64,000 bases of DNA from Streptomyces sp. Sge12. GTDB lineage: Bacteria > Actinomycetota > Actinomycetes > Streptomycetales > Streptomycetaceae. Each line of letters starts with the position of its first letter. The stretch's first letter is position 1. A program made the translations under genes and the position numbers. Under the pieces are notes generated by a model. The model made no database searches. It saw only the letters and a list, made by a program, of their open reading frames with translations, and was not told where the DNA came from. Positions 17,248-25,834 of the stretch are shown piece after piece. The stretch spans positions 3,162,001 to 3,226,000 of the forward strand of contig NZ_CP020555.1 in NCBI RefSeq assembly GCF_002080455.1, read 5' to 3'.

Positions 17248-17334
17248 TCAGCAGTGGTTGCTGGCGGTGCTGGCGACGCGCGTGGTCTCCTCGGCGGGGA
17301 CCTCAAGGCCCTGCAGGTCGAGAACGATCGACAT
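17248..17334 (-). CDS. Class III lanthipeptide precursor (LanA-like), 28 residues
   Basis: The leader contains IVLDLQGLEVP (residues 3-13), the LDLQ-G-(L/M)-E element that class III LanKC enzymes bind, followed by an acidic AEE. The short core is TTRVASTASNHC. Ser22, Ser25 and the C-terminal Cys28 form S-x2-S-x2-C, the spacing that LanKC enzymes turn into a carbocyclic labionin-type ring; Thr17, Thr18 and Thr23 could be dehydrated as well. A terminal Cys is also what avionin formation needs, but no LanD decarboxylase is encoded here. The ribosome site is excellent (GGAGAGGAGG) and lies 65 bp after the LanKC gene. No leader protease gene is present. Confidence 0.85.
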   Translation of the reverse strand: MSIVLDLQGLEVPAEETTRVASTASNHC

Positions 17335-17399
17335 GATGTTTCCTCCTCTCCGATGTATCGGGGTCAGTGGACGACCGGTCGGCGGATGCCGTCCGGAAC

Positions 17400-20024
17400 T
17401 CAGGGGGCGTGGTGGTCCACGCCGGTGGGGTGCCGGTCCGTGCGCGGCGCGAGGAAGGGCAGGAAGTCCCGCCGTCCGTCCAGTGCCGCGGTGAGGGCCA
17501 GCAGGATGCCGGGGCCGCCGGTGGCCAGGTCCATCGAGATCCTGCGCAACTGCTCGCCGGGGAAGGCGAGGTGGCCGCGGTAGGACAGCGCGTGCCAGTG
17601 CAGTCGTGACAGGTGCCGCGCCACGGCCGGCCCGGGTGCCGCTCCCGCGGTGCGGGTGCGCAGCGAGGCGAGCGTGGCCAGCAGGCCGGCCCGGCCGCCG
17701 AACAGGTGCGGCTCGATGGTGAACTCCGGCTCGGCCGCCCGCACCAGGAGCGGAAGGGCCTGCTCCAGCCGGTCGTCCGGGCGGTGGGCGAGGACCTGGT
17801 CGGCGACCAGCGCGATCCCTGCACTGCCCACCTCCAGGTACGGCAGCGACCGGAATCCGCCGTCGACCTGGAGCGAGCCGTCCTCGGCCGTGGTGCACAG
17901 GTCGAGGTCGTGGTGCAGCGCCCGGACCGCCAGGTCGAGGTGGGCCGTGTCCGCCGTGTCCTCGTACAGCCGCAGGAAGAACAGGGCGGGTCCGGACCAG
18001 CCGCGCAGCAGCCCGGCCCGGCTGCCCCGGCCGGGGCCGGCGGCAATGCCCGGGGCGGTGCCCAGGGCGATCGCCTGCGCCGTCCGGTCCGCGAGGGCCA
18101 GGGCGTGGCGCAGATGGTCGCCGCCCGTCCGGGCCGCGGCGTCGAGCAGGTCGAGTCCGATGCCCGCCGTGCCGCGCTGCAGGCTCACGTCGCGCAGGGC
18201 CCCGACGGCGTCCGCACTGCGGGCCAGCAGTCCTTCGGCCGCTTCCAGGTGGCCGAACTCCCGCAGGACGTGGGCGACTCCGTGTGCCCCGTCGTAGAGG
18301 CCCGGCCGCGAGGGCGGTCGTCGGTCGGCCGTCTTCAGCAGCCACTCCTCGTGCTCGGGGAAGCGCCCCGCGCCGGAGGTGTGCAGCGCCCACAGGACGC
18401 CCGCCGCTCCGTGGGCGAGGCCCAGCCCGTCGGTGAGGAACTGCCGTACGTCGCCGGGGAAGAGCCGATCGGTGCGCTCGGGGGTGGCCGAGAGCAGGAC
18501 GGCTTCCGCCAGTGACTTGCGTACGGCCGCCCAGTCGGGCCGCGCCTCGTCCAAGTCCACGCTCAGCGGCTCGCGGAGCACGGGCGGCACCCGGTCGCGG
18601 GCCTGCTCGCCGGGGGCCAGTTCGCGGCGTACGGCGTCCAGGCTGCCGGCGGGCAGGGCGAACCGTTGCTCGGCGATGTCCGCCTGGTGTACGCCGCGGC
18701 CCGGGTCGAGCTCGTTCAGCCCGGTGAGCGGGAACAGCAGCCACAGCCGCAGGGCGGCCAGGGCGTGCCGGTCGATGGCGAAGCCGGTGCGTCCGGTGCC
18801 GGCGAAACCGGGGTGGCCGAGGCCGAGCCGGTCCGCCTCCTCTACGGGTACGGCGAGTTCGAAGTCGACCAGTGAGACGCGGTCCTCGTCGTCGATGAGG
18901 ATGTTCGCCGGGTGCAGGTCGCCGAAGATCATGCCGCGGGCGTGCACCTCGGCGACGAGTGCCTCGATGCGGTCGGCCACGGTCTGCGCCCGGCGGGCGT
19001 AGGCGGTGAGTTCGGTGTCGGTCGGTCCGGCCTTGGTCAGCGGGTAGTGCCGGGCCAGCCAGCCCTGCAGGGTGTCGCCCTCCAGGTGCTGCACGGCCAG
19101 GAAGTGGTGCTCCCACACGACGCGGTGCTCGTACAGGGCGGGGATGCCGGGGATGCCGGCGAGGTGTTCCATGGCCCGGCGCTCCCGCGCCAGCCTGGTC
19201 ACCGCGTCCCGGCCGCGGCCGTCGAGGCCCGCGTGGGGGCGGCCCTCCTTCAGCACGACCTGGCGTCCTTCGGCGTCCTTCGCCAGGTAGACGCCGCCGC
19301 CGTTGGAGAAGTGCAGGGCGCGCTCGACCCGGTACGGGAAGTCCGCGGCCGAGCCGCTCGCCTCGCGGGCCGCCAGCTGCTCGGCCAGGAAGGCGGGCAT
19401 CTCGACCCAGTCGGGCACCTCGAAGACGGGCCGGCGCCGGTCGGGGACCAGCGTGCCGTCGGGGCGTTCGATCGCCGCGACGGGCGTGCCGTCCTCGTCG
19501 GTGCACCAGCGGGCGATGAAGCCGCCGTAGCGCACGTGCAGCGGTCCGGCACCCCACCGCAGGTCGGTGAGGATGTACGGGCCCGCCTCGCCGTCGAGGA
19601 GCGCGCCCAGCTCTTCGAGGGCTCGGTGGAGCTGGCCCTCGTCGCTCGGGTAGATCGTCACCAGCTTGCCGCTGGAGGAGCGCGGTGCGTACTTGAGGCT
19701 GTGGGTCGTCAGGACGTCGACGCTGCGCAGGAACTTGAACGGCAGCCCCTCGCGGGTGCAGTACTCCCAGGCGGCGTCCACGATGCGGCGGGCGTTGTCC
19801 GGCAGACCGGAGATGTGGATCTTCCAGCCCTGCTGCGGCATGACGTGGCCGACCGGCGTGTGCACGATCCACACGTCCATCTCGCGGCGTTCCCAGCCCT
19901 CGGGGGCGGGGGCGGCGGTGCGGGTGAACCAGGAGGTGTCGTCCTCGTTGTGGCGGCCGGCGATGTCGTAGAAGACGCGGTCGGCCTGGCAGTACTCCTC
20001 GGGCTGCGGCCTCGTGCTGGTCAT
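17400..20024 (-). CDS. Class III lanthipeptide synthetase LanKC
   Basis: 874 residues in three parts: N-terminal lyase domain (about 1-210), Ser/Thr kinase domain (about 230-500) and C-terminal cyclase-like domain (about 530-874). The kinase has Lys259 (VVLKEG), the catalytic loop GDLHPANIL (Asp369) and the metal Asp387 in VDFELA. The cyclase region keeps the repeated Gly signatures (HGAAGV, RGTAGIGL, GGRAGLL) but has no CHG or WC zinc-ligand motifs. This marks it as class III rather than class IV. It phosphorylates and eliminates Ser/Thr in the precursor encoded just downstream and closes the ring. The ATG overlaps the KS2 stop (ATGA). Confidence 0.93.
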   Translation of the reverse strand: MTSTRPQPEEYCQADRVFYDIAGRHNEDDTSWFTRTAAPAPEGWERREMDVWIVHTPVGHVMPQQGWKIHISGLPDNARRIVDAAWEYCTREGLPFKFLRSVDVLTTHSLKYAPRSSSGKLVTIYPSDEGQLHRALEELGALLDGEAGPYILTDLRWGAGPLHVRYGGFIARWCTDEDGTPVAAIERPDGTLVPDRRRPVFEVPDWVEMPAFLAEQLAAREASGSAADFPYRVERALHFSNGGGVYLAKDAEGRQVVLKEGRPHAGLDGRGRDAVTRLARERRAMEHLAGIPGIPALYEHRVVWEHHFLAVQHLEGDTLQGWLARHYPLTKAGPTDTELTAYARRAQTVADRIEALVAEVHARGMIFGDLHPANILIDDEDRVSLVDFELAVPVEEADRLGLGHPGFAGTGRTGFAIDRHALAALRLWLLFPLTGLNELDPGRGVHQADIAEQRFALPAGSLDAVRRELAPGEQARDRVPPVLREPLSVDLDEARPDWAAVRKSLAEAVLLSATPERTDRLFPGDVRQFLTDGLGLAHGAAGVLWALHTSGAGRFPEHEEWLLKTADRRPPSRPGLYDGAHGVAHVLREFGHLEAAEGLLARSADAVGALRDVSLQRGTAGIGLDLLDAAARTGGDHLRHALALADRTAQAIALGTAPGIAAGPGRGSRAGLLRGWSGPALFFLRLYEDTADTAHLDLAVRALHHDLDLCTTAEDGSLQVDGGFRSLPYLEVGSAGIALVADQVLAHRPDDRLEQALPLLVRAAEPEFTIEPHLFGGRAGLLATLASLRTRTAGAAPGPAVARHLSRLHWHALSYRGHLAFPGEQLRRISMDLATGGPGILLALTAALDGRRDFLPFLAPRTDRHPTGVDHHAP

Positions 20025-21310
20025 CGCTCTCCTCCCTGGGACCGGTGCTCCCCGGGGTGGGCCCGGAGGACGAGTACGGCGTTGTGCCCGCCGAATCCGA
20101 ACGAGTTGCTGAGCACCGTGCGTACGGCGTGGGGCCGCGCGGTGTGCGGGACGTAGTCCAGCTCCGGGTCCTCGGGGTCGTCGCAGTTGACGGTCGGCGG
20201 CACGATGCCGTCGCGGATCGTGCCCACCGCGGCGATCAGCTCGACGGCTCCCGCGGCGCCGATCATGTGACCGGTCATCGACTTGAGGGAGCTGATGGGC
20301 ACGCGCAGGGCGTGCCGGCCGAACACCGCGCGGATGGACGCGCTCTCGATGCGGTCGTTGAGCTGGGTGCCGGTTCCGTGGGCGGAGATGTGGTCGATCT
20401 CCTCGGGCCGCACCCCCGCGTCGTCCAGGGCGTCGGTCATGGCCTGGCGGGCGGCGAGGCCCTCGGGGTGCGGGTGGGTCGAGTGGTACGCGTCGGTGGT
20501 CGCGCCGTAGCCCGCCAGTTCGGCCAGGACGGTGGCGCCCCGGCGGCGTGCGTGCTCGGCGGACTCCAGGACGACGATGCCCGCGCCGGCGCCCATGACG
20601 AACCCGTCCCGGGCCCGGTCGAAGGGGCGGCTGGCCAGGGCCGGATCGTCGTCGCGGCGGGACAGGGCGCCCGCGTTGGCGGCGGCGGCGAGGTCGAGCG
20701 GGTTGACCGCGTCGTCCGCGCCGCCGGCGATGACGACGTCCGCGTATCCGTGCCGGATCATCCGCATCGCGTCACCGATGCAGGTGGCGCCGGTCGCACA
20801 GGCGGTGGCGGTGGCGCCGGAGGGGCCCCGTGCGCCGAGCCGGAAGGCGATCTCGCCCGCCGCGCTGTCCAGCGAACCGCTGGAGGCGAGGTACGGGGTC
20901 ATCCGGCGGCGTCCGTGGTCGCGCAGGTCGTGGATGGCCGACTGCATGAGCTGGCCCGGTCCGTATCCGGAGCCCACGAGCACGGCGGTACGGGTGGCGA
21001 GTTCCTCGCCGATCTCCAGCCGGGCCTGCCGTACCGCCTGGAGGGCGGCGGCGAGCCCGAACTGTGCGTACCGGTCGAGCCGGCGGCCCTGCTTGTTGGG
21101 CATGTACGGCTTCGGGTCGAAGTCCACCACCTCGCCGGCGAACCGGGTCGGAAGGGTGTCGGCGTCGTAGCGGCCGATGGCCCGGATGCCGGTGCGGCCG
21201 GCGAGGGCCGAGGCCCAGAACTCCTCGGTGGTGCAGCCGATCGGGGAGACGACGCCGGTGCCGGTGATGACCACGCGGCAATCCGTGGCACGAGCCCGTG
21301 TCTGCGTCAT
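20021..21310 (-). CDS. FabF-type beta-ketoacyl-ACP synthase (cluster KS2)
   Basis: 429-residue condensing enzyme with a complete Cys171 (ATACATGATC), His311 (SAHGTGTQLND), His348 (SLKSMTGHMIGAAGA) triad and the NSFGFGGHN loop. It is a conventional FabF/KAS II, closer to primary FabF than KS1. It leads the six-gene operon KS2, LanKC, precursor, FabI, ureohydrolase, ligase, which directly couples chain elongation to lanthipeptide formation. The upstream region to the divergent diiron gene holds two groups of phased TGACT elements. Two complete ketosynthases in one cluster suggest either different chain-length ranges or a heterodimer. Confidence 0.94.
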   Translation of the reverse strand: MTQTRARATDCRVVITGTGVVSPIGCTTEEFWASALAGRTGIRAIGRYDADTLPTRFAGEVVDFDPKPYMPNKQGRRLDRYAQFGLAAALQAVRQARLEIGEELATRTAVLVGSGYGPGQLMQSAIHDLRDHGRRRMTPYLASSGSLDSAAGEIAFRLGARGPSGATATACATGATCIGDAMRMIRHGYADVVIAGGADDAVNPLDLAAAANAGALSRRDDDPALASRPFDRARDGFVMGAGAGIVVLESAEHARRRGATVLAELAGYGATTDAYHSTHPHPEGLAARQAMTDALDDAGVRPEEIDHISAHGTGTQLNDRIESASIRAVFGRHALRVPISSLKSMTGHMIGAAGAVELIAAVGTIRDGIVPPTVNCDDPEDPELDYVPHTARPHAVRTVLSNSFGFGGHNAVLVLRAHPGEHRSQGGER

Positions 21311-21387
21311 GTCCGCCTCCCTTCCTGGTTGCCGTGAGCTTCAACAGCCTTGCGGGGAGGGCCTGTTGGGCCGCCCCGTCGGGCTGA

Positions 21388-21435
21388 TGACCAAACATTG
21401 ACACACTCTCGACTCGAGAGTCAAGAAACATGACT
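21388..21435 (+). promoter_or_regulatory. Phased TGACT repeat array upstream of the KS2-LanKC operon
   Basis: TGACC at 21388, TGACA at 21399, CGACT at 21410 and TGACT at 21431: spacing 11, 11 and 21 bp. A small palindrome GACTC-GA-GAGTC overlaps the centre (21111-type spacing is not implied; it lies at 21411-21422). The array sits 78-125 bp upstream of the leftward KS2 gene and belongs to the same set as those at 12002, 29761 and 31048. Confidence 0.6.
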
Positions 21436-21519
21436 GAACAAATCTCGGAGGCAACCTCACAGGACCCGATCCGCGTTGACGATGCGCCGTGAGTGCTGTT
21501 CACTGTCGAATTCATGGAT

Positions 21520-21544
21520 AGTCATGGACTTGACTCAACAGTCA
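21520..21544. promoter_or_regulatory. TGACT elements at the diiron-gene promoter
   Basis: AGTCA at 21520 and 21540 (TGACT on the minus strand, 20 bp apart) flank a TGACT at 21531. The group ends 12 bp before the diiron-protein start codon, so a bound protein would act at or over the promoter or leader. Confidence 0.5.
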
Positions 21545-21556
21545 TGGAGAGTTGAT

Positions 21557-22507
21557 ATGCCGCGCTGGAGCACACTGCTGCTCGACGACGCCTCGCTCGC
21601 CGAGATGCCGAAACTCCCCTTGAAGGACGTCCTTCGGCACGCCGATCTCGTCACCGAACAGCAGCCACAGCCACAGGCTCTCTACGAGCGCTGGGAGAAG
21701 CAGCAGTGGTCGGCCCAGGCCATCGAACTGGGGCCGGACCGCGAGGACTTCGACAAGCGGCTGCCCAAGGCCGCCCGCAGGATGATCGAGGAGTCCATCG
21801 CCACCTTCATCATCGGCGAGTACACCGGACTCGACCTGCTGGGCCCGATCCTGACCGGGGCCCCGGAGGAACGCGACCACCTCTACCTCGGTACGCAGAT
21901 CGCCGACGAGACGCGCCACACCCAGCTGATGCTGCGGCTGGGCGAGGAGCTCCTCGGTCTGGACCCCGACCCGAAGCGGATGCTGGTGCAGGCGTGGAAC
22001 ATGGTCACGCCGGCCCACCAGGAGCTCAGCCGCGTCGAGACCGAGATCATCCGGGAGCTGCAGGAGAACCCGTCGGACTACCGGCGGTGGCTGCGCGCCG
22101 TGGCCCTCTTCCACCTGATCACCGAAGGCGTCCTCGCCCTCGTCGGCCAGCGGGCCATCGTGAACTCCCTGCACGGCATTCCGCTGCTCGCCGGACTGAA
22201 GGCCGGCTTCACGGCCATGTGCCGCGACGAGTCACGGCACGTCAGCTTCGGTCTGCACGCCCTGCGCCAGGGCGTGCAGGAGGGCTACGGCGACGACATC
22301 CGCGAGGTCATCGAGCTCGCCGCGCCGATCGCCCTCAACATCGAGGAGGGCGGAGAGGCCGACTCGGCCCCGCAGGGGCTGACCATGAAGCAGCTCGGCA
22401 TCGAGAGCCTGTACCGCCAACTGCGGCTCATCGGCATCGAGAAGAAGTTCGCCGACCACGTCGTCGACCTCTCCGCGCTGAAGCCGGTCCCCGAAGAGGA
22501 CCGCTGA
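21557..22507 (+). CDS. R2-like ferritin-fold diiron protein (oxidase/oxygenase)
   Basis: 316 residues, almost all helical. It has the six metal ligands of a ribonucleotide-reductase R2-like diiron site: Glu in EESIATFIIGEY, Glu and His in ADETRHTQLML, Glu in HLITEGVLALVG, and Glu and His in CRDESRHVSFG. It lacks any C-terminal interaction tail for a large RNR subunit, so it is more like R2-like ligand-binding oxidases or acyl-ACP-acting diiron oxygenases. Directly followed by the ACP gene, so an ACP-bound acyl chain is the likely substrate. ATG at 21557 follows GGAGAG; upstream in-frame ATG codons fall inside the regulatory repeats. Confidence 0.85.
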   Translation: MPRWSTLLLDDASLAEMPKLPLKDVLRHADLVTEQQPQPQALYERWEKQQWSAQAIELGPDREDFDKRLPKAARRMIEESIATFIIGEYTGLDLLGPILTGAPEERDHLYLGTQIADETRHTQLMLRLGEELLGLDPDPKRMLVQAWNMVTPAHQELSRVETEIIRELQENPSDYRRWLRAVALFHLITEGVLALVGQRAIVNSLHGIPLLAGLKAGFTAMCRDESRHVSFGLHALRQGVQEGYGDDIREVIELAAPIALNIEEGGEADSAPQGLTMKQLGIESLYRQLRLIGIEKKFADHVVDLSALKPVPEEDR

Positions 22508-22584
22508 GCCGGCGCACCGGCACAGCATCCGCCACCGCACCCGTACGCACCTACGCACGCACGCACCCAAGAGAGGCAACCGCC

Positions 22585-22830
22585 ATGACGCGTGAAGAGA
22601 TCATCTCCGGACTCGCCGAGATCCTGAACGAGGTCGCCGACGTCGAACCGGCCGACGTGACCGAGGAGAAGCACTTCATCGACGACCTCGACGTCGACTC
22701 CCTCGCCATGGTCGAGGTCATCGTCGCAGCCGAGGAGCGCTTCGGGGTCACCCTCCCCGAGGAGGAGCTCAAGGAGCTCCAGCTCGTGTCCGACATCGTG
22801 ATCCGCATCGAGAAGCAGCTGGCCGCCTGA
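22585..22830 (+). CDS. Acyl carrier protein
   Basis: 81-residue type II ACP, strongly acidic. The 4'-phosphopantetheine attachment Ser is in DDLDVDSLAMVEVI. It carries the growing acyl chain for the two ketosynthases, the enoyl reductase and probably the diiron enzyme and GNAT acyltransferase. Start ATG follows AGAGAGG. A strong hairpin (22851-22891) lies after it and before the P450 gene. Confidence 0.96.
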   Translation: MTREEIISGLAEILNEVADVEPADVTEEKHFIDDLDVDSLAMVEVIVAAEERFGVTLPEEELKELQLVSDIVIRIEKQLAA

Positions 22831-22850
22831 CCGGCCGGTCCCACTTCCCG

Positions 22851-22891
22851 CCGCTGCTCCGGACCGGCCCGACGCGGGGCCGGAGCAGCGG
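22851..22891 (+). terminator. Hairpin between ACP and P450 genes
   Basis: Arms 22851-22862 (CCGCTGCTCCGG) and 22880-22891 are a perfect 12-bp inverted repeat with a GC-rich inner stem. It is likely a partial terminator, giving more ACP than P450 transcript. Confidence 0.7.
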
Positions 22892-22945
22892 ATCCACCGA
22901 CTCCCGGACTCGGCCGTACGAGCGAGCCCGGGGCCAGGAGGCACC

Positions 22946-24172
22946 ATGAGCGATCAGGCCCAGGTACGCCGCGCTCTCCGCGCCCTGTTCAGCCCTCTCG
23001 GCTGCCCCGACCCCTACCCCCTCTACGCGGTGCTCCGCGCGCGGGCCCCCGTGGCCCGGCTGCCCGACGGAACCGTCGTCGTCACCCGCTACGCCGACTG
23101 CGACCGTGTGCTGCGCGATCCCCTCTTCCGGGTCGAGGACGACGAATGGATCGCCCGTACCTGGCCCGAGGGTCCCGAGCACCTGGCCGTCCACTCGCTG
23201 ATGGGCGAGATGGTCAACCAGAACTCGCCCCACCACGAACGGCTGCGCCGCCTGGTCAGCCGGGCCTTCACCCCGCGCCGCGTCGCAGCGCTGCGGCCCG
23301 CGGTGGAACGGCTGGCCGACGGGCTGCTCGACCGGCTCGCCGAGCGCGCCGCCGCCGGCCCGGTCGACCTGATGGAACACCTCGCCCTGCCGCTGCCCAT
23401 CACCGTCATCGGCGAACTGCTCGGCATCCCCGAGGAGGACCGCGCCTGGTTCGGGCCGCGCGTGCGGGACATCACGGCGGCCATCGAGCAGAACCTCCTG
23501 GGCCCCGACCTGGAACGCGCCGACGCGGCCACCGCCGAACTCTGGGACCGGCTGGGCGCACTGGTCGCCGAGCGGCGGGCCGATCCGCGCGAGGACCTGG
23601 TCAGCACGCTGATCGCGGTCCGCGAGGCCGACGGCGACCGGCTCACCCGCCGCGAGCTGCTGGCCAATCTCGTCCTGCTCTACTCCGCGGGCTACGAGAC
23701 CACCAGCAACCTCATCGGCAACGGCACCGCCACCCTCCTCGACCGGCCGGAGCTCTTGGCCCGGCTGCGCGGCGAGGGGGACGACATCGGCGCATGGGTC
23801 GACGAGATGCTGCGCTTCACCCCGCCCATCCAGATCGCCTCGCGCTGGACCGGCGAGGACACCGAACTGAACGGCGTGCGCATCGAGAAGGGGACCCAGG
23901 TCGTGGCCCTGCTCGCCGGAGCCAACCGCGACCCCGAGCGGTTCGAGTCCCCCGACACCTTCCTGCCGGGCCGGCCGGTGTCCGGCTCGCTCAGCTTCGG
24001 CGCCGGCGCGCACTACTGCCTGGGAGCGGCCCTGGCCAGGATGGAGGCCCAGGTCGTCTTCCCCCGGCTGCTGGCCCGGTTCCCGCACATCGCGCACGCC
24101 GGTCCGGCGGAGCCCCGTACGCGCGTCACTTCGCTGCGCGGCTACGACCGGCTACCGCTCGACCTGAAGTGA
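22946..24172 (+). CDS. Cytochrome P450
   Basis: 408-residue soluble bacterial P450. The haem-binding loop is SFGAGAHYCLGAALARME with the Cys ligand. The I-helix oxygen-activating segment is SAGYETTSN, and the K-helix ExxR is EMLR. It is expected to hydroxylate or otherwise oxidise the acyl chain or the final product, using generic ferredoxin, since none is encoded in the cluster. Third gene of the rightward diiron-ACP-P450 unit; the ATG has AGGAGG upstream. It ends convergent with the MFS gene across a terminator at 24185-24215. Confidence 0.95.
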   Translation: MSDQAQVRRALRALFSPLGCPDPYPLYAVLRARAPVARLPDGTVVVTRYADCDRVLRDPLFRVEDDEWIARTWPEGPEHLAVHSLMGEMVNQNSPHHERLRRLVSRAFTPRRVAALRPAVERLADGLLDRLAERAAAGPVDLMEHLALPLPITVIGELLGIPEEDRAWFGPRVRDITAAIEQNLLGPDLERADAATAELWDRLGALVAERRADPREDLVSTLIAVREADGDRLTRRELLANLVLLYSAGYETTSNLIGNGTATLLDRPELLARLRGEGDDIGAWVDEMLRFTPPIQIASRWTGEDTELNGVRIEKGTQVVALLAGANRDPERFESPDTFLPGRPVSGSLSFGAGAHYCLGAALARMEAQVVFPRLLARFPHIAHAGPAEPRTRVTSLRGYDRLPLDLK

Positions 24173-24184
24173 CCCCGGACGGCC

Positions 24185-24215
24185 GCCGGCCCGGGGCGCA
24201 CCGCCCCGGGCCGGC
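24185..24215. terminator. Bidirectional terminator between P450 and MFS genes
   Basis: Perfect 14-bp inverted repeat (arms 24185-24198 and 24202-24215, starting GCCGGCCCGGGG) with a three-base loop, between convergent genes. Confidence 0.85.
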
Positions 24216-24238
24216 CTGCGCACCGCCGCGTGGCGCGC

Positions 24239-25834
24239 CTACGACGACTTGGACTTCTTCTCCCGCGGCCAGATGGTGTAGGACCAGGACCAGAGCGTGT
24301 CGATCACCCAGATGGTCAGCCAGATACGACCGAACCAGACCAGCGGTCCGCGCTGGTCGTCGGGCACGCTGCCGTCCGTGATCTGCCATACGAGCCAGCT
24401 GGAGTCCAGGGTCCACAGGACCAGCTGCCCCAGCGCGAACGCGACCGTGTGGATGTACCAGTCCCGGCGCTCCTTGCGGGCGTGCTCCTTGGGCCCGAGG
24501 GTGGTCTCCGCCGACGGCTGCGCCGGTTCCGGCTTGCTCATGTCCATGTCTTCTGTGTCCTCTCTCACGGGTACGGTCTCCGGCCCGGACCCGGACCCGG
24601 ACCCGGCCGGGTTCGGGTCCGGGTTCGGGTCCGGGTTCGGGTTCGGGGTCTCGGGGTTCTTCTTCTCCTGCGGCAGGTGCAGGGTGCGGACCGCGTACGG
24701 GACCACGAGCGCCCCCACGGCCGAGGTGGCCGCGGCCGCCACACAGGCGGCGGTCCAGCCGAGCTGCTCGTAGAGCACGCCCATCATTAGCGGGCCCGCC
24801 ACCACGCCGGCCAGCCGGGCGCTCTCGTAGAGCCCCATGCCCCGGCCGATCCGCCCTCCGGACGCGGCGGCCACCGTGGCCTGCTCCACCGGGATCTGCG
24901 CCGCGAAACAGGCGGCGGCCACGGTCCAGAAGGCGGCGATCGCCAGCGGTGTGGAGACCACCGCGAGCCCCGCGGCGAACAGCGCGCTCGCCGCGAACGA
25001 GGCGACCATGGTCGGCGTGCGGCCCAGCCGGTCGGTCAGGTGGTGCGTGTGCTCCGGCAGCAGGACGAACACCACGAAGCCGGGGGCGAAGACCAGCGCG
25101 ATCTCGTTCGGGGACAGCTCCAGGTCGCCCTGGAGCCGCAGCAGCAGGAGCATCCACAGGCCGGCCTCGGCGGCGGCCGTCACCGCGGACACCACCATCA
25201 GCGGCAGCAGCCGGCGCCCGGCCGCCCCGAGCCGGTCCTCGCGGCCGGCTCCCGTGCGGTCCCGTTCCTCACGGGGTCCGCGCAGCAGCGAGGCGGTCGC
25301 CACCACGCATGCGGCGCTGCCCAGCCAGAACAGCAGCGGGTATCCGCCGCGTTCCAGCAGCGAGAAGGCCACCAGGTAGCCGATGAAGGCCCCTTGGCCC
25401 TCCGCCGACAGCAACTTGCCGTAGGCGGAGGTGCCGTCGCCGTCCTGGGAGCGCCGCCCGGTCCAGGCCCGGAGCGCGACCCAGAACAGGGCCCCGCCGG
25501 CGCCGCCCAGGCCGGCCGCCACGAAGGCCACCGCCAGCGAGTCGGCGAGCGCGTACCCCGCGAACGACAGGGCGTACAGCGCGGCACCGGCCGCGGCCAC
25601 CCGCCGCTGGTCGAAGCGGTCGGCCAGCTCCCCGGCCAGCGGGCGCACGATCAGCGACAGCACCGCCTCGAAGGCGATGAGGGCGCCGACCGCGGAGGCT
25701 CCGGCGTGCAGCGTGGAGCCCGCCCACAGCGGGAGCAGGAAGTCGAGCACCTCCGCCGGGGCGCTCGCGAACAGCGCGGCCGACAGGACCCGGCGGCCGG
25801 CCGGGTCCGTCGGCGTCCTCGTCCCGGCGCTCAC
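24239..25834 (-). CDS. MFS transporter fused to a C-terminal two-helix membrane domain
   Basis: 531 residues. Residues 1 to about 400 are a 12-helix major facilitator (GELADRFDQRR and DRLGRTPTMVASF are its cytoplasmic loop motifs), probably a proton-driven exporter of the cluster product. A low-complexity linker rich in Asn-Pro-Asp and Gly-Ser follows, encoded by a hexanucleotide repeat. A final about 85 residues (ERRDWYIHTVAFALG... to SWSYTIWPREKKSKSS) look like a stand-alone 2TM domain. An internal ATG at 24547 with a GAGAGAGGA site could start that domain as a separate protein. The GTG start overlaps the acyltransferase stop. It ends the ALDH-ThDP-AT-MFS operon. Confidence 0.85.
   Translation of the reverse strand: MSAGTRTPTDPAGRRVLSAALFASAPAEVLDFLLPLWAGSTLHAGASAVGALIAFEAVLSLIVRPLAGELADRFDQRRVAAAGAALYALSFAGYALADSLAVAFVAAGLGGAGGALFWVALRAWTGRRSQDGDGTSAYGKLLSAEGQGAFIGYLVAFSLLERGGYPLLFWLGSAACVVATASLLRGPREERDRTGAGREDRLGAAGRRLLPLMVVSAVTAAAEAGLWMLLLLRLQGDLELSPNEIALVFAPGFVVFVLLPEHTHHLTDRLGRTPTMVASFAASALFAAGLAVVSTPLAIAAFWTVAAACFAAQIPVEQATVAAASGGRIGRGMGLYESARLAGVVAGPLMMGVLYEQLGWTAACVAAAATSAVGALVVPYAVRTLHLPQEKKNPETPNPNPDPNPDPNPAGSGSGSGPETVPVREDTEDMDMSKPEPAQPSAETTLGPKEHARKERRDWYIHTVAFALGQLVLWTLDSSWLVWQITDGSVPDDQRGPLVWFGRIWLTIWVIDTLWSWSYTIWPREKKSKSS
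24584..24640. repeat. Hexanucleotide repeat tract in the MFS linker
   Basis: GGACCC/GGTTCG-type hexamers repeat about nine times and encode alternating Asn/Asp-Pro and Gly-Ser pairs at the junction between the transporter and its extra domain. Slippage would alter linker length without shifting frame unless it is incomplete. Confidence 0.7.

Noticed and set aside
17400..20024. Class IV (LanL) synthetase
   Set aside because: The C-terminal cyclase domain lacks the CHG and Cys/His zinc ligands required for LanL.
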